From positions 1-64,000 of the forward strand of contig CAMVUM010000013.1 in NCBI GenBank assembly GCA_947170725.1: a stretch of 64,000 nucleotides of DNA. Direction: 5' to 3'. Numbering within the stretch: position 1 is the stretch's first letter; each line of letters opens with the position of its first letter. Origin of the DNA: an uncultured Prevotella sp. (GTDB lineage Bacteria > Bacteroidota > Bacteroidia > Bacteroidales > Bacteroidaceae). The position numbers were made by a program, and so were the translations under genes. A model generated the notes under the pieces. It was not told the origin of the DNA. It did no database searches and saw only the letters and a program-made list of their open reading frames with translations. Positions 16,364-25,421 of the stretch are shown here, piece after piece.

Positions 16364-17278
16364 TCACTCTGAACCCTGACCGGACCTAAATCTCAGCTCC
16401 GCCTCCAGCATGCTCAGCCGCGGCATCTCAAACCCAATGCGTCGGGCCTCGGCAATCGGCCGCGTATAGAGATATTCGATTTCCATCGGACGACGGTTGT
16501 CGTAGTCAAGCTTCATTGACGGAGAATAGGACGGCATAGAGAGCGTGTTGCGTATCATCTTGTCCGCAAAAGCCTCGGTAACACCACTGACACCGAGCGC
16601 TCCGGCAGCACCGACAACCTCCATCATCATCTCCCTCACGAGCGCCTTCGTCGACGGGCAGGCCAAAAGGCGGTCGGTCTGAGTGTCGAGAGCTACGGTA
16701 AGTCCGTTGAAAGGCATGTTCCAAACGGCTTTCTTCCATCTGGCCTCCTCATATTCCACCTCGGCCGCACCGACTCCGGCCCCCTTGAAATCCCCGACAA
16801 CAGCACTGACAAGCGACGCCTCCGGACAGGAATAGTTTCCGATATTGATGTTACCGTAAAACTGGTGAACTATATGCCCCGGTCCGGTCTTCGCCGAACA
16901 GATGAAGGCAAGGCCCGCCGCAAGCCAAATACCTGGCATGCAGGCTTGAAGATCAGCCTCAAGTCCAATGCCGTTCTGGATGAGCACAACGAGCGTGCGG
17001 CTGTGAAGCAAAGGCCGGATAAGTCCGGGGAGCAGGCTGTTGTTGACCGATTTCAACCCGACCAGCACCACGTCACACCGGGGCATGTCCGCCGAGGAGG
17101 CATAGGCGTTGACCCGCTCCAGAAGGAAATCACCGTCACAGGAGTCCACGCGCAGGCCGGAAGCACAGACGTGGTCGTAGTCGCTGTGAAGAAGGAAATG
17201 GACGTCATGGCCTGCACGGGCCAGCTTCGCACCGTAGTAGCCGCCTATGGCACCGGTGCCGATAATACCGTATTTCAT
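16364..17278 (-). CDS. panE: 2-dehydropantoate 2-reductase (ketopantoate reductase)
   Basis: 304 residues from ATG at 17278 (MKYGIIGTGAIGGYYGAKLA); a start at 17302 would add eight residues and sits closer to the promoter, so either is possible. It reduces ketopantoate to pantoate with NADPH in pantothenate (coenzyme A) synthesis. Visible features are the N-terminal Rossmann loop GTGAIG, VLVGLKSVNN (the conserved Lys of the family), QNGIGLEADL, and the C-terminal helical domain with the KAVWNMPFNGLTVAL and PSMKLDYDNRRPMEIEYL signatures. Cytoplasmic. It is divergent from dxs. Confidence 0.9.
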   Translation of the reverse strand: MKYGIIGTGAIGGYYGAKLARAGHDVHFLLHSDYDHVCASGLRVDSCDGDFLLERVNAYASSADMPRCDVVLVGLKSVNNSLLPGLIRPLLHSRTLVVLIQNGIGLEADLQACMPGIWLAAGLAFICSAKTGPGHIVHQFYGNINIGNYSCPEASLVSAVVGDFKGAGVGAAEVEYEEARWKKAVWNMPFNGLTVALDTQTDRLLACPSTKALVREMMMEVVGAAGALGVSGVTEAFADKMIRNTLSMPSYSPSMKLDYDNRRPMEIEYLYTRPIAEARRIGFEMPRLSMLEAELRFRSGQGSE

Positions 17279-17324
17279 AATTTTCTCTGTCTTGTGTGTC
17301 ATCTTAACATTTTAGAATATCGTG

Positions 17325-17332
17325 CAAATGTA
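17325..17332 (-). promoter_or_regulatory. -7 box for panE
   Basis: TACATTTG on the minus strand, followed by C, 23 bases before the ATG at 17302. Confidence 0.55.
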
Positions 17333-17374
17333 GCGATTTTTATCCTTACCGGCCGTAAATTCGAAATAAAAGCG

Positions 17375-17382
17375 TAACTTTG
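17375..17382 (+). promoter_or_regulatory. -7 box for the dxs-trkA-trkH operon
   Basis: TAACTTTG followed by C fits the consensus fully. The GTG start of dxs lies 25 bases downstream. Confidence 0.6.
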
Positions 17383-17407
17383 CAGGGTTATTTTATATGC
17401 GTTAACT

Positions 17408-19339
17408 GTGGAACAAAGCAAATCAGGCCTGCTTGGCCATATAAAGTATCCCGACGATCTGCGTAGACTCAAAGTCGACCAGCTGCCACAGGTGTGCCGC
17501 GAACTTCGCGAAGACATCGTTGAGGAACTGTCGGTAAACCCCGGCCATCTGGCTTCAAGCCTCGGCGTGGCTGAAATAACTGTAGCCTTACATTACGTAT
17601 ATGACACGCCCTACGATCGCATAATATGGGACGTAGGACATCAGGCCTACGGTCATAAAATCCTGACGGGGCGCCGCGAACAGTTCGGCACAAACCGAAA
17701 ACTCCACGGCATCATGCCCTTCCCCTCGCCCACCGAAAGCGAATATGACTCGTTTGTCTGCGGGCATGCCAGCAATTCCATATCAGCCGCACTGGGAATG
17801 GCAGTGGCGGAAAAGAGGCTTGCGGAGAGTGAGGAGTCTTCGAAATCCAAACGCCACATCGTCGCTGTCATCGGCGACGGCGCCATGAGCGGCGGACTGG
17901 CTTTCGAAGGACTAAACAACGCCTCATCAACACCAAACGACATGCTCATAATCCTCAATGACAACAACATGAGCATCGACAGAAGTGTCGGCGGCATGAA
18001 ACAATATCTTCTGGAGCTGAACACCAACGAGACATATAACGCTCTGCGTTTCCGCGCCAGCAACTGGCTGCGCTCGAAAGGCTATCTCGCCGACGACCGC
18101 CGCAACGGACTCATCCGGCTCGGCAACGCCCTGAAATCGGCCATCAGCCACCAGCAGAACATCTTCGAAGGACTAAACATCCGCTATTTCGGACCGTTCG
18201 ACGGACATAACGTCAAGGAACTCGTCCGTATCCTGCGGCAGCTGAAGGACATGAAAGGACCTAAGCTGCTCCACCTCCATACAACAAAGGGAAAGGGATT
18301 CGGACCGGCCGAAAAGGCTGCCACGATATGGCACGCACCGGGAAAATTCGACCCCGCCACGGGCGAACGGATCAAGAGCGAGAAGCCAGGCATGCCCCCG
18401 AAATATCAGGATGTCTTCGGTCACACTCTTCTCGAACTTGCCCGCCAGAACCCGCGCATCGTCGGAGTCACTCCGGCCATGCCTACGGGATGCTCAATGA
18501 GCATCATGATGGAAGCCATGCCCAACCGTACATTCGATGTCGGCATAGCCGAGGGCCACGCCGTGACCTTCTCCGGAGGCATGGCCAAGGAAGGACTACA
18601 ACCATTCTGCAATATATACAGCGCCTTTGCACAGCGCGCCTACGACAATATCATACATGATGTGGCCATCCTCCGGCTGCCCGTTGTCATCTGTCTTGAC
18701 CGTGCCGGACTGGTCGGCGAAGACGGAGCGACCCATCACGGCGCCTTCGACATGGCCGCCCTGCGCCCAATACCAAACCTCACCATCGCCTCGCCGATGG
18801 ACGAACATGAACTGAGACGCATGATGTTCACAGCCCAGCTGCCCGACAAGGGAACGTTCGTCATCCGCTATCCGCGCGGCCACGGCGTGATCCGCGACTG
18901 GCGGTGTCCGCTCGAAGAAATTGGCGTTGGAACAGGACGACGCCTGAAAGACGGAACATCCATGGCCGTACTGACCATAGGCCCAATAGGAAACACAGCC
19001 GCCGAAGCTATAGCAGAAGTGGAACGGGAGAATCCTGAAATACAGGTGGCACATTACGATATGAGATTCCTGAAACCATTGGACGAAAAGCTCCTTGCTG
19101 AAGTAGCTCGGCGGTTCGACCGTATAATCACCGTCGAAGACGGAGTGCGCAACGGCGGTTTCGGCTCCGCCATACTCGAATGGATGGCCGACAACGGCCA
19201 TGCGCCGCGAATTACACGCCTCGGCATGCCCGACAATTTCGTGGAACACGGCACTGTGGCACAGTTGCAGCATATCGTAGGCATAGACAAAGAGGCTATC
19301 ATGGCAACTATCATGGAAAGCAAGACTCCAACAAAATAA
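17408..19339 (+). CDS. dxs: 1-deoxy-D-xylulose-5-phosphate synthase
   Basis: 643 residues from a GTG start (17408); no in-frame ATG lies between it and the promoter. It condenses pyruvate and glyceraldehyde 3-phosphate with thiamine diphosphate, the first step of the MEP isoprenoid pathway. The N-terminal thiamine-binding motif is [16 protein letters not shown] (about 157-172). The [16 protein letters not shown] segment, the [12 protein letters not shown] linker region, and the transketolase C-terminal domain ([17 protein letters not shown]) follow. The length matches the family. trkA starts 4 bases after its stop, so the genes are co-transcribed though unrelated in pathway. Confidence 0.96.
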   Translation: MEQSKSGLLGHIKYPDDLRRLKVDQLPQVCRELREDIVEELSVNPGHLASSLGVAEITVALHYVYDTPYDRIIWDVGHQAYGHKILTGRREQFGTNRKLHGIMPFPSPTESEYDSFVCGHASNSISAALGMAVAEKRLAESEESSKSKRHIVAVIGDGAMSGGLAFEGLNNASSTPNDMLIILNDNNMSIDRSVGGMKQYLLELNTNETYNALRFRASNWLRSKGYLADDRRNGLIRLGNALKSAISHQQNIFEGLNIRYFGPFDGHNVKELVRILRQLKDMKGPKLLHLHTTKGKGFGPAEKAATIWHAPGKFDPATGERIKSEKPGMPPKYQDVFGHTLLELARQNPRIVGVTPAMPTGCSMSIMMEAMPNRTFDVGIAEGHAVTFSGGMAKEGLQPFCNIYSAFAQRAYDNIIHDVAILRLPVVICLDRAGLVGEDGATHHGAFDMAALRPIPNLTIASPMDEHELRRMMFTAQLPDKGTFVIRYPRGHGVIRDWRCPLEEIGVGTGRRLKDGTSMAVLTIGPIGNTAAEAIAEVERENPEIQVAHYDMRFLKPLDEKLLAEVARRFDRIITVEDGVRNGGFGSAILEWMADNGHAPRITRLGMPDNFVEHGTVAQLQHIVGIDKEAIMATIMESKTPTK

Positions 19340-19343
19340 GATT

Positions 19344-20702
19344 ATGAAGATTATCATAGCCGGTGCCGGCGCAGTAGGCACACACTTGGCCAAGCTCCTC
19401 TCACGCGACAATCAGGATTGCACACTGATTGACGAGGACGACGAGCGGCTGGCCGGACTTGATGGCGAATACGATATAATGACCGTCCTGGACTCACCTA
19501 CCAGCATCCGCGCCCTCAACGAAGCCGGAGCACAGAACGCCGATCTCTTCGTCGGAGTCACACCGGACGAGAGCCGCAACATGAACGCGTGCATGATAGC
19601 CCATGCCATGGGGGCCAAAAAGACCGTGGCACGCATCGACAACTACGAATATCTCTCCCCGAACTTCAATTCTTTCTTCAAGAATATGGGCATTGACTCG
19701 CTCATCTATCCCGAAGTTCTGGCCGCACGCGACATCAACAACTGTCTCAGCCTGAGCTGGGCGCGCCAGCAATGGGACGTTTTCGGCGGCACGCTGGTGC
19801 TCCTCGGCATCAAGCTCTATGCCACATGCGAGATTCTCAACCAGCCGCTGCGAACGCTGTGCGGACCGGACGACCCCTATCTCGTGGTGGCGATCAAGCG
19901 CGGAACAGACACGATCATCCCCGGAGGTAACGACGAACTGCATGAACGGGACATGGTTTTCTTCATGACCAAACGCGAGGATGTTCCATACATACGCCAC
20001 ATTGTCGGCAAGGACCACTACCCGGACGTGCGCCACGTCATCATCATGGGAGGCAGCAAGACTGCCGTCAGAGCCTCACTGACATCGCCGGACAACATGA
20101 AGATAAAAATAATTGAGTGCAGCGAGGAACGCTGCGAACGCCTCAATCAGCTGCTCGGAGAGACTGACACCATGGTCATTCACGGCGACGGACGCGACAT
20201 AGGACTTCTCGAGGAGGAGGGTATAAAGAACACACAGGCTTTCGTCGCACTGACGGAACACGCCGAAACCAACATCCTCGCCTGTCTGACGGCCAAGCGT
20301 CTGGGCGTCAGAAAGACCATAGCGATGGTCGAGAACCTCGACTACGTGAAAATGGCGGAGGAACTCGACATCGGAACCATCATCAACAAGAAGACCATTG
20401 CGGCCAGCCATATCTATCAGATGATGCTCGAAGCCAAGGTGAGCAACATGAGATCGCTGATGATGGTTGACTCGGAAGTGGCCGAATTCACCGCAGCCCA
20501 GGGTTCACCGGTAACCAGAAAGCCAGTAAAGTCACTTGGCCTGCCGTTCGGAGTGACCATCGGCGGACTGGCACGCAACGGCAAAGGCATGCTCGTCAAC
20601 GGTAATTCGCAGATTGAAGCGGGCGATTCCGTGATGGTGTTCTGCCACGAACAGAACATGAAAAAAATAGAGAAGTACTTCAAATCCGCCTCAATATGGT
20701 AA
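19344..20702 (+). CDS. trkA: Trk potassium uptake regulatory protein TrkA
   Basis: 452 residues with two RCK units. The first opens KIIIAGAGAVGTHLAKLLS (residues 2-20), a Rossmann NAD-binding Gly-rich loop ending in an acidic residue (LIDEDDERL). The second starts near 232 (VIIMGGSKTAVRASL). Each is followed by an RCK_C ligand-binding half. TrkA is the cytoplasmic gating subunit of the TrkH potassium channel and binds NAD(H) or ATP. The end overlaps trkH by 7 bases, consistent with coupled synthesis of both subunits. Confidence 0.95.
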   Translation: MKIIIAGAGAVGTHLAKLLSRDNQDCTLIDEDDERLAGLDGEYDIMTVLDSPTSIRALNEAGAQNADLFVGVTPDESRNMNACMIAHAMGAKKTVARIDNYEYLSPNFNSFFKNMGIDSLIYPEVLAARDINNCLSLSWARQQWDVFGGTLVLLGIKLYATCEILNQPLRTLCGPDDPYLVVAIKRGTDTIIPGGNDELHERDMVFFMTKREDVPYIRHIVGKDHYPDVRHVIIMGGSKTAVRASLTSPDNMKIKIIECSEERCERLNQLLGETDTMVIHGDGRDIGLLEEEGIKNTQAFVALTEHAETNILACLTAKRLGVRKTIAMVENLDYVKMAEELDIGTIINKKTIAASHIYQMMLEAKVSNMRSLMMVDSEVAEFTAAQGSPVTRKPVKSLGLPFGVTIGGLARNGKGMLVNGNSQIEAGDSVMVFCHEQNMKKIEKYFKSASIW

Positions 20703-22153
20703 ACTTCAGAATTGTCTCCAAAATCATCGGACAGCTCCTTTTCCTTGAAGGAGCGTTCATGTTGTGCTGCTTTCTGATGGCTCTATACTACGACGAAGAC
20801 GACGTCATGGCTTTCATTATATCCCTGATAACCACCGTCGGGGCAGGACTTGTCTTCAAATACTTCGGCCGTGACGCCTCCAACAACATGAGCCGGCGTG
20901 ACGCCTACCTCGTAGTGACGTCCACATGGATCATCTTCAGCGTCTTCGGCATGCTGCCCTACATTGTTGGCGGATACATAACCCACCTGCCGGACGCCTA
21001 TTTCGAGACCATGTCAGGTTTCACGACAACCGGAGCCACCATTCTTGACAGCGTCGAAGAGCTTCCACACGGGATTCTTTTCTGGCGCTCGCTGACCCAA
21101 TGGATAGGCGGTCTGGGAATCGTTTTCTTCACCATCGCCATCCTTCCGTCGATGGTCGGAGGCAACGTGAAGGTATTTGCAGCCGAAGCCACCGGCCCTA
21201 TCAGGTCGAAAATGCACCCACGTCTGAGCACAAGCGCGAAGTGGATATGGTCCATCTACTTCGGGCTGACAGTGGCTTGTATAATCTCTTTCTGGGTGGC
21301 AGGAATGAATCTGTTCGACAGTGTCAACTATTCGATGTCTACGACAGCCACAGGCGGCTTCTCAACCCACAACGACAGCACCGAATATTTCCGCTCGCCA
21401 GCCATAGAATACGCAGGAATAGTGTTCCAGTTCCTTTCCGGAATCAACTTCACGCTGCTCTACATGGCGGCTTTCAAGGGCAAGCTGCGAAACATGCTGT
21501 CCAATTCCGAATTCCGGCTGTATCTCGCCGTAGTTTCCATAGCGACGATATGGATAATGTATCTGCTCATCACACGTCTTGACTACGGCTTCGAACGTGC
21601 TTTCCGCAGCGCTCTTTTCCAAGTCGTTTCGTTCATAACGACAACGGGACTGTTCAACGACAACGCCGGCGCATGGCCTCACATAACGTGGGTTATCCTC
21701 GGTTCGTGCATGTTCATCGGGGCCTGTGCGGGTTCGACGAGCGGCGGATTCAAGTGCATCCGCGGTGTCATGGTGCTAAAGATTCTGCGCAACGAATTCC
21801 GACATCTGCTCCATCCGAACGCCGTTCTGCCCGTCAAAGTCAACGGCCAAAGCGTCCCCCAGTCGAAGATTTCCACGCTGCTGGCGTTCTTTTCGGCATA
21901 CGTGCTGATGTGCCTGATTGCCGCCACGATTATGATTGCGGCCGGAGTGGACAATGTCAATGCCATCACTATCTCACTGAGCTGTATGAGCAACGTCGGT
22001 CCGACGCTCGGAACAGAAATCGGTCCGGTCATGTCGTGGAGCCAGTTGCCCGACATCGTGAAATGGATTTGCTCCCTGCTTATGCTCATGGGACGTCTGG
22101 AAATAATGTCGGTGCTGCTTCTATTCACCCGCAGCTATTGGACGGAAAACTGA
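20696..22153 (+). CDS. trkH: Trk-type potassium uptake membrane protein TrkH
   Basis: 485 residues, polytopic, with four M1-P-M2 units. Selectivity-filter-like loops can be seen: GFTTTGATILDS (about 104-115), TTATGGFSTHNDS (about 216-228), FITTTGLFNDNAG (about 310-322) and SNVGPTLGTEIGP (about 434-446). A GACAGSTSGGFKCIR loop is typical of TrkH. It forms the potassium channel gated by TrkA. It is the last gene of the dxs-trkA-trkH run and ends 11 bases before a very long hairpin. Confidence 0.95.
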   Translation: MVNFRIVSKIIGQLLFLEGAFMLCCFLMALYYDEDDVMAFIISLITTVGAGLVFKYFGRDASNNMSRRDAYLVVTSTWIIFSVFGMLPYIVGGYITHLPDAYFETMSGFTTTGATILDSVEELPHGILFWRSLTQWIGGLGIVFFTIAILPSMVGGNVKVFAAEATGPIRSKMHPRLSTSAKWIWSIYFGLTVACIISFWVAGMNLFDSVNYSMSTTATGGFSTHNDSTEYFRSPAIEYAGIVFQFLSGINFTLLYMAAFKGKLRNMLSNSEFRLYLAVVSIATIWIMYLLITRLDYGFERAFRSALFQVVSFITTTGLFNDNAGAWPHITWVILGSCMFIGACAGSTSGGFKCIRGVMVLKILRNEFRHLLHPNAVLPVKVNGQSVPQSKISTLLAFFSAYVLMCLIAATIMIAAGVDNVNAITISLSCMSNVGPTLGTEIGPVMSWSQLPDIVKWICSLLMLMGRLEIMSVLLLFTRSYWTEN

Positions 22154-22164
22154 TTTTAGTGTGT

Positions 22165-22235
22165 TTAAAGAAGATAGGAGGAAAAAAGGAAGACAAATGG
22201 CATTTGTCTTCCTTTTTTCCTCCTATCTTCTTTAA
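22165..22235. terminator. Shared terminator with a 35-bp perfect hairpin
   Basis: 22165-22199 and 22201-22235 are exact reverse complements with one base between them (arm begins TTAAAGAAGATAGGAGG). It lies between convergent trkH and the DUF4435 gene, whose stop is 6 bases away. The A/T-rich outer ends supply a T run in both directions. Confidence 0.8.
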
Positions 22236-22240
22236 TATTC

Positions 22241-23281
22241 TTAGCAATCTCCACTTATCTCCTTGACCGTCTCCTGTTCCACGCCGGCGCCCCCGTCCAA
22301 CAGCTGGCTGACGTCCTTCTGAAGCCGAACGAACTGCGGACAGTACATATATCCCATGTTCTTCTTCAACATGGAGCGTATGTCGGCTATGCTGTTTTCG
22401 TAGCATGACATCTCGTTCCGCATCTGCGTGCGGTGGGCTGCCGTAGCGTATATCTCCCTTTCGCGTTCCTGGCGCAGACGGTTGCACACCTTGTTGAGTA
22501 TCGGAACGACCACGGTGTCGAAGACGTGATGGCCCTGTATATAGAGATATGTGGTTTGGGGCGTCACGCCAAGCGCCGAAAGTTCATTCTTCAGACTCAG
22601 GTAGCCGGCCTTGGCTTTGGGAAAATGCTGCTGAAGTGCATGAACCTTGCGCCCAACTTTGTGACGAAGATGATTGATTGATGCCATCGGATTGTCAACA
22701 TTGAAACCGCCAGGATCTACAATGCGACAGAAGTCGGTGATGGAAAAATGTGGATAATTGCCTGTACGGTATGCCCATACGGACCATATGAACAGCGGAT
22801 AACAAGCTTCGGAGTACAGCCGGAAATACTCTTCAAAGTCGAAAATGGCATGGTCATTGAGCGTAACCATGACGCAAACGTCGTGGAGGCTGCGCGCATA
22901 ACACTGGAAATTCTCTATCGCATAGACGTAGGTGTGGAACACGTAGGGATTGGAAATGACCTTGCGCGACTGGTCCGTGCATCCCTGCAGCAGATAGTCG
23001 TAGTCGGCATCGACGCAGGCTATCATGTCACTGCCAGCTCCTCCGGCTATCAGACTCATCAGCACGGACTTCTTTCCACGCTGGAGCGTTCCTTTGGAAG
23101 GGAGCATGACTTCGAAATAGCGGTCAGGGGTTTCATATCGGCTCAGCACCGTGCGCCAGAAGAAGATATCGTCATAGCTCTCCACATATGCCGCAATGCG
23201 CCTCCGCGCTTTCTTTGAAGCCAACCGATTGGCTGCTTCAAAATAACCGGATGTTATGTTGTCTTTAAGGCGATAGGACAT
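22241..23281 (-). CDS. DUF4435 domain protein, TOPRIM-like (PARIS AriB-like)
   Basis: 346 residues, no signal peptide. The N-terminal third has a TOPRIM-like layout: AAYVESYDDIFFWRTVL, with Glu in the first motif, then DMIACVDADYDYLL with the D-x-D pair. The rest is helical (HLRHKVGRKVHALQQHF). DUF4435 proteins next to an ABC-type ATPase form the PARIS anti-phage system, where the ATPase senses a phage protein and the DUF4435 partner cuts tRNA or nucleic acid. Here the ATPase is encoded 164 bases upstream on the same strand. Equally, this pair may be a conserved Bacteroidales gene set of unknown role; the sequence alone does not decide. Confidence 0.8.
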   Translation of the reverse strand: MSYRLKDNITSGYFEAANRLASKKARRRIAAYVESYDDIFFWRTVLSRYETPDRYFEVMLPSKGTLQRGKKSVLMSLIAGGAGSDMIACVDADYDYLLQGCTDQSRKVISNPYVFHTYVYAIENFQCYARSLHDVCVMVTLNDHAIFDFEEYFRLYSEACYPLFIWSVWAYRTGNYPHFSITDFCRIVDPGGFNVDNPMASINHLRHKVGRKVHALQQHFPKAKAGYLSLKNELSALGVTPQTTYLYIQGHHVFDTVVVPILNKVCNRLRQEREREIYATAAHRTQMRNEMSCYENSIADIRSMLKKNMGYMYCPQFVRLQKDVSQLLDGGAGVEQETVKEISGDC

Positions 23282-23445
23282 TTTTTTAGAAGTTAGAGGA
23301 GTAAAAAAGAGTTACCGCTCACTGCGTTCGCTCGGGAGTGAAAGACGATAGCCTAAATAAAGAGCATTCCATGCCGCTGGTCTCTCCTACCCTTTTTTAG
23401 GTGGAAGGAGCCGAAAAGGGCTGTCGGGACTCTTCGGGCTTCACC

Positions 23446-24270
23446 TCAGGCAATCGTTATGTCGCTGACCTCTGTCACCCTGTCCATCCATCCGTTCATT
23501 ATCACGGCAGGCGAATGGGTTGTGAGGATTATCTGGACATTGGGATTCAGTTCTACAATAAGGTCGATGAGCTGTTTCTGCCAGTCGATATGCAGGCTGA
23601 CCTCCGGCTCGTCCATAAAAAGGACATAGTGCTGGCCGTCCTCAATGAGCACCGTGAGCAGTATGGCGAGCATCTGTTTCTCGCCGCTGGACAGCTGATA
23701 AGGCAGAAGTTCCTCGCCAATCTGTGTGAACGCAATCTCGTTTTTCGACCGTATCAGCCGTTTGCCCGTTGCCGCGAAAAGCCGGTCGATCATGTCCTGG
23801 AACTTCCGTTTGGGCTCCGACAGTTGCTGCGCCCGCTGTGCGCTGTCCGCTTCACCGCTCTGTAACGCCTCGATGATGCGGTTTCCGATGTTCACCTGAT
23901 AGTCCAGATACTTCCTCTGGAGCTGATACAATTGCCAGTCAAGCTCGGTGACTACAGATGCGTCGACCATCTTGTTCATCACCTCGCCCGATATCAGAGG
24001 CCGGTCGAAACTCCTGATGACGTCATAACGAATCCATCTGGCATCAGCCGGGTCGACCCCCAGACGCACCCCCTTCAGCAGATGGCTCGGAAACTCGCCT
24101 CCCGAGAGCAGCCCGCGCACAACCTTGTTCAGTATCGTACTCTTTCCAACACCGTTGATACCACTCAGGATATTGACCTTCGGGTCCAGCGTCCACTTGA
24201 TGTGTTTCATGCCGCTCCACAGAGACTCTATCTCTATTTCGGTTATATAGTCTGCATATTTCATAAGCAC
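23446..24270 (-). CDS. ABC-type/SMC-like AAA ATPase, partner of the DUF4435 protein
   Basis: 274 residues. It has Walker A GINGVGKST (about 38-46), the signature LSSGEKQM (about 193-200), Walker B YVLFMDEPEVSLH (about 215-227) and the H-loop TTHSPAVI. This is the compact AAA_21/OLD-like form. The middle insertion is short (about 110-170, partly coiled), so the protein is smaller than the AriA ATPases I know of. It is first of the pair: ATPase then DUF4435. The 164-base gap between them (23282-23445) has no frame, only a few weak hairpins. Cytoplasmic. Confidence 0.85.
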   Translation of the reverse strand: MLMKYADYITEIEIESLWSGMKHIKWTLDPKVNILSGINGVGKSTILNKVVRGLLSGGEFPSHLLKGVRLGVDPADARWIRYDVIRSFDRPLISGEVMNKMVDASVVTELDWQLYQLQRKYLDYQVNIGNRIIEALQSGEADSAQRAQQLSEPKRKFQDMIDRLFAATGKRLIRSKNEIAFTQIGEELLPYQLSSGEKQMLAILLTVLIEDGQHYVLFMDEPEVSLHIDWQKQLIDLIVELNPNVQIILTTHSPAVIMNGWMDRVTEVSDITIA

Positions 24271-24349
24271 GCTATTGATTTATGTTTCTCCGTCAGCAAA
24301 TATACGCATTTAATGGCACAAAACCTTGTCAGCGATACTTAATTTTTTG

Positions 24350-24357
24350 TAATTTTG
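24350..24357 (+). promoter_or_regulatory. -7 box for the DMT transporter gene
   Basis: TAATTTTG followed by C, 26 bases before the ATG at 24383. Confidence 0.55.
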
Positions 24358-24382
24358 CAGCCCGTTATAATAACTATATATA

Positions 24383-25336
24383 ATGTATATGAACGACAAA
24401 ACGTCCCGTCCTCTCCTGGCCCACCTGAGCATGTTCTCCGCCTGCGCCTTCTGGGGACTGATGGCCCCTTTGGGCAAAGACGCCATGACCCACGGCATCA
24501 CAGGAATCGACATGGTCACATTCCGCGTCAGCGGAGCAGCCCTGCTCTTCTGGCTCACATCCCTCTTCACACCCCACGAACACATCACGCGCCGCGACCT
24601 AATGCTCTTCCCTCTGGCAGGACTCTTCGGACTCGTCATGAACCAATGCTGCTACACCATCGGACTGAGCATCACGTCACCCGTCAACGCCAGCATCGTC
24701 ACCACCTCCATGCCTATCTTCGCCATGATTCTGGCCGCACTGATACTCAAGGAGCCCATCACCGGACGCAAGGCCATGGGCGTGCTCATGGGATGCAGCG
24801 GCGCGCTCATCCTCATCCTCACATCGGCATCCGCCGCCAATGCCAAGGTCGGTGACATCCGCGGCGACATTCTCTGTCTGCTCGCACAGTTCTCCTTTGC
24901 ACTCTATCTCGCACTGTTCAACCCGCTCGTGCGCCGCTATTCCGTCTTCACCATCAACAAGTGGATGTTCCTTTGGGCAACCGTCTTCATCCTTCCCTTC
25001 TCATGGTCCCACGTGGCGGCTATCCAGTGGTCCGACGTGCCCGTCAGGACATGGTGGGAGACGGCCTACGTCGTCTTCGTTGCCACCTACCTGAGCTACA
25101 TCCTCACCATGGTCGGCCAGCGTACACTGCGCCCCACCGTGGTCAGCACCTACAACTACGTCCAGCCCCTCGTCTCCGTCATTGTCAGCGTAGCCGCCGG
25201 CCTGGCCGCCTTCCGCCCATCCCACGCCATCGCCGTTGTCCTCGTATTCTCAGGAGTGTGGTTCGTCACAAAGTCACGAAGCCGCAGGGACATGGAGAAA
25301 GAGGCACAGGAAGGCAAATGTCGGGATGCGAATTAA
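24383..25336 (+). CDS. DMT superfamily (EamA) permease
   Basis: 317 residues with about ten hydrophobic segments in two EamA repeats. The first is at about 12-150 (LSMFSACAFWGLMAPLGK, GLFGLVMNQCCYTIGLSIT, ASIVTTSMPIFAMILAALIL). The second is at about 160-300 (ILCLLAQFSFALYLALF, TYLSYILTMVGQRTLRPTVVSTYNYVQPLVSV, key residues YNYVQP). The family exports or exchanges small metabolites across the inner membrane; the substrate is unknown. Monocistronic, divergent from the ATPase gene. The charged tail (KSRSRRDMEKEAQE) is cytoplasmic. Confidence 0.88.
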   Translation: MYMNDKTSRPLLAHLSMFSACAFWGLMAPLGKDAMTHGITGIDMVTFRVSGAALLFWLTSLFTPHEHITRRDLMLFPLAGLFGLVMNQCCYTIGLSITSPVNASIVTTSMPIFAMILAALILKEPITGRKAMGVLMGCSGALILILTSASAANAKVGDIRGDILCLLAQFSFALYLALFNPLVRRYSVFTINKWMFLWATVFILPFSWSHVAAIQWSDVPVRTWWETAYVVFVATYLSYILTMVGQRTLRPTVVSTYNYVQPLVSVIVSVAAGLAAFRPSHAIAVVLVFSGVWFVTKSRSRRDMEKEAQEGKCRDAN

Positions 25337-25386
25337 CATTACATAAAAAAAACGTTCAATAGTTTGGTAAGCGCAGGATTTTAAAT

Positions 25387-25394
25387 TAACTTTG
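25387..25394 (+). promoter_or_regulatory. -7 box for the YitT-family gene
   Basis: TAACTTTG followed by C, 27 bases before the ATG at 25422. Confidence 0.6.
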
Positions 25395-25421
25395 CACTAA
25401 ACTATCAAAAACCATTACCCC

